From JAWWPG01 sp038327385 (GTDB taxonomy: Bacteria; Actinomycetota; Actinomycetes; Propionibacteriales; Nocardioidaceae), in the NCBI GenBank assembly GCA_038327385.1, contig JBBQKY010000179.1, forward strand, positions 1-5,344: a stretch of DNA of 5,344 nt. Reading direction: 5' to 3'. The position numbers and the translations under genes are program-made. Under the pieces are notes generated by a model. That model searched no databases, was not told the origin of the DNA, and saw only the letters and a program-made list of their open reading frames with translations. Below, one piece after another: positions 5,325-5,344 of this stretch; position 1 is the stretch's first letter, and every line of letters starts with the position of its first letter.

Positions 5325-5344
5325 TTCGCCGTGGCGGGCGTCGA

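Noticed and set aside
5302..5344. Possible start of another gene at ATG 5302, open to the window end.
   Set aside because: It lies directly on the hairpin after the hemerythrin stop, lacks an RBS, and its 14 residues are too few to judge.
1..5344. A defence system, mobile element or biosynthetic cluster.
   Set aside because: No nuclease, recombinase, transposase, helicase, toxin-antitoxin pair, terminal inverted repeats or carrier-protein genes were seen. The five genes are ordinary enzymes on alternating strands.

Overview
The window is a 5.3 kb stretch of high-GC chromosomal DNA that most likely comes from an actinobacterium (Actinomycetota). This is inferred from the GC-rich third codon positions, from a lipoamide dehydrogenase that resembles the mycobacterial Lpd type in length and motifs, and from start sites that look leaderless. 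A family such as Nocardioidaceae would fit, but the sequence alone does not prove it. I see no insertion sequence, CRISPR array, rRNA or intact tRNA.

Layout. (1) Positions 1-914, minus strand: the 5' 304 codons of a two-domain protein with a RimJ/RimL-type GNAT acetyltransferase domain followed by a Nudix hydrolase domain. Its C-terminus lies outside the window. (2) Positions 915-952: a 38-bp divergent gap in which two outward-facing -10 boxes each place the transcript start on the first base of a start codon. (3) Positions 953-2347, plus: lpdA, dihydrolipoyl dehydrogenase, complete. (4) Positions 2348-2391: a short convergent gap with overlapping inverted repeats. (5) Positions 2392-3366, minus: an exported, cysteine-rich purple-acid-phosphatase-like metallophosphoesterase. 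(6) Positions 3367-3633: a divergent intergenic region with weak promoter candidates on both strands. (7) Positions 3634-4584, plus: a short-chain dehydrogenase/reductase, possibly starting at 3598. (8) Positions 4585-4767: an intergenic region with a probable terminator, several inverted repeats and a promoter candidate. (9) Positions 4768-5292, plus: a hemerythrin-like HHE protein, followed by a hairpin.

The five genes do not form an obvious operon or pathway. Strand switches separate the first four, and 183 bp with a probable terminator lies between the SDR and the hemerythrin gene. lpdA is a core-metabolism gene (E3 of the 2-oxoacid dehydrogenase complexes) standing apart from any E1/E2 genes in this window. 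The others look like individually regulated accessory or housekeeping enzymes. I found no convincing evidence of a new multi-gene system. The most notable observations are the GNAT-Nudix fusion, the unusual CoA-loop sequence in its GNAT half, and the tightly interlocked leaderless promoters it appears to share with lpdA.
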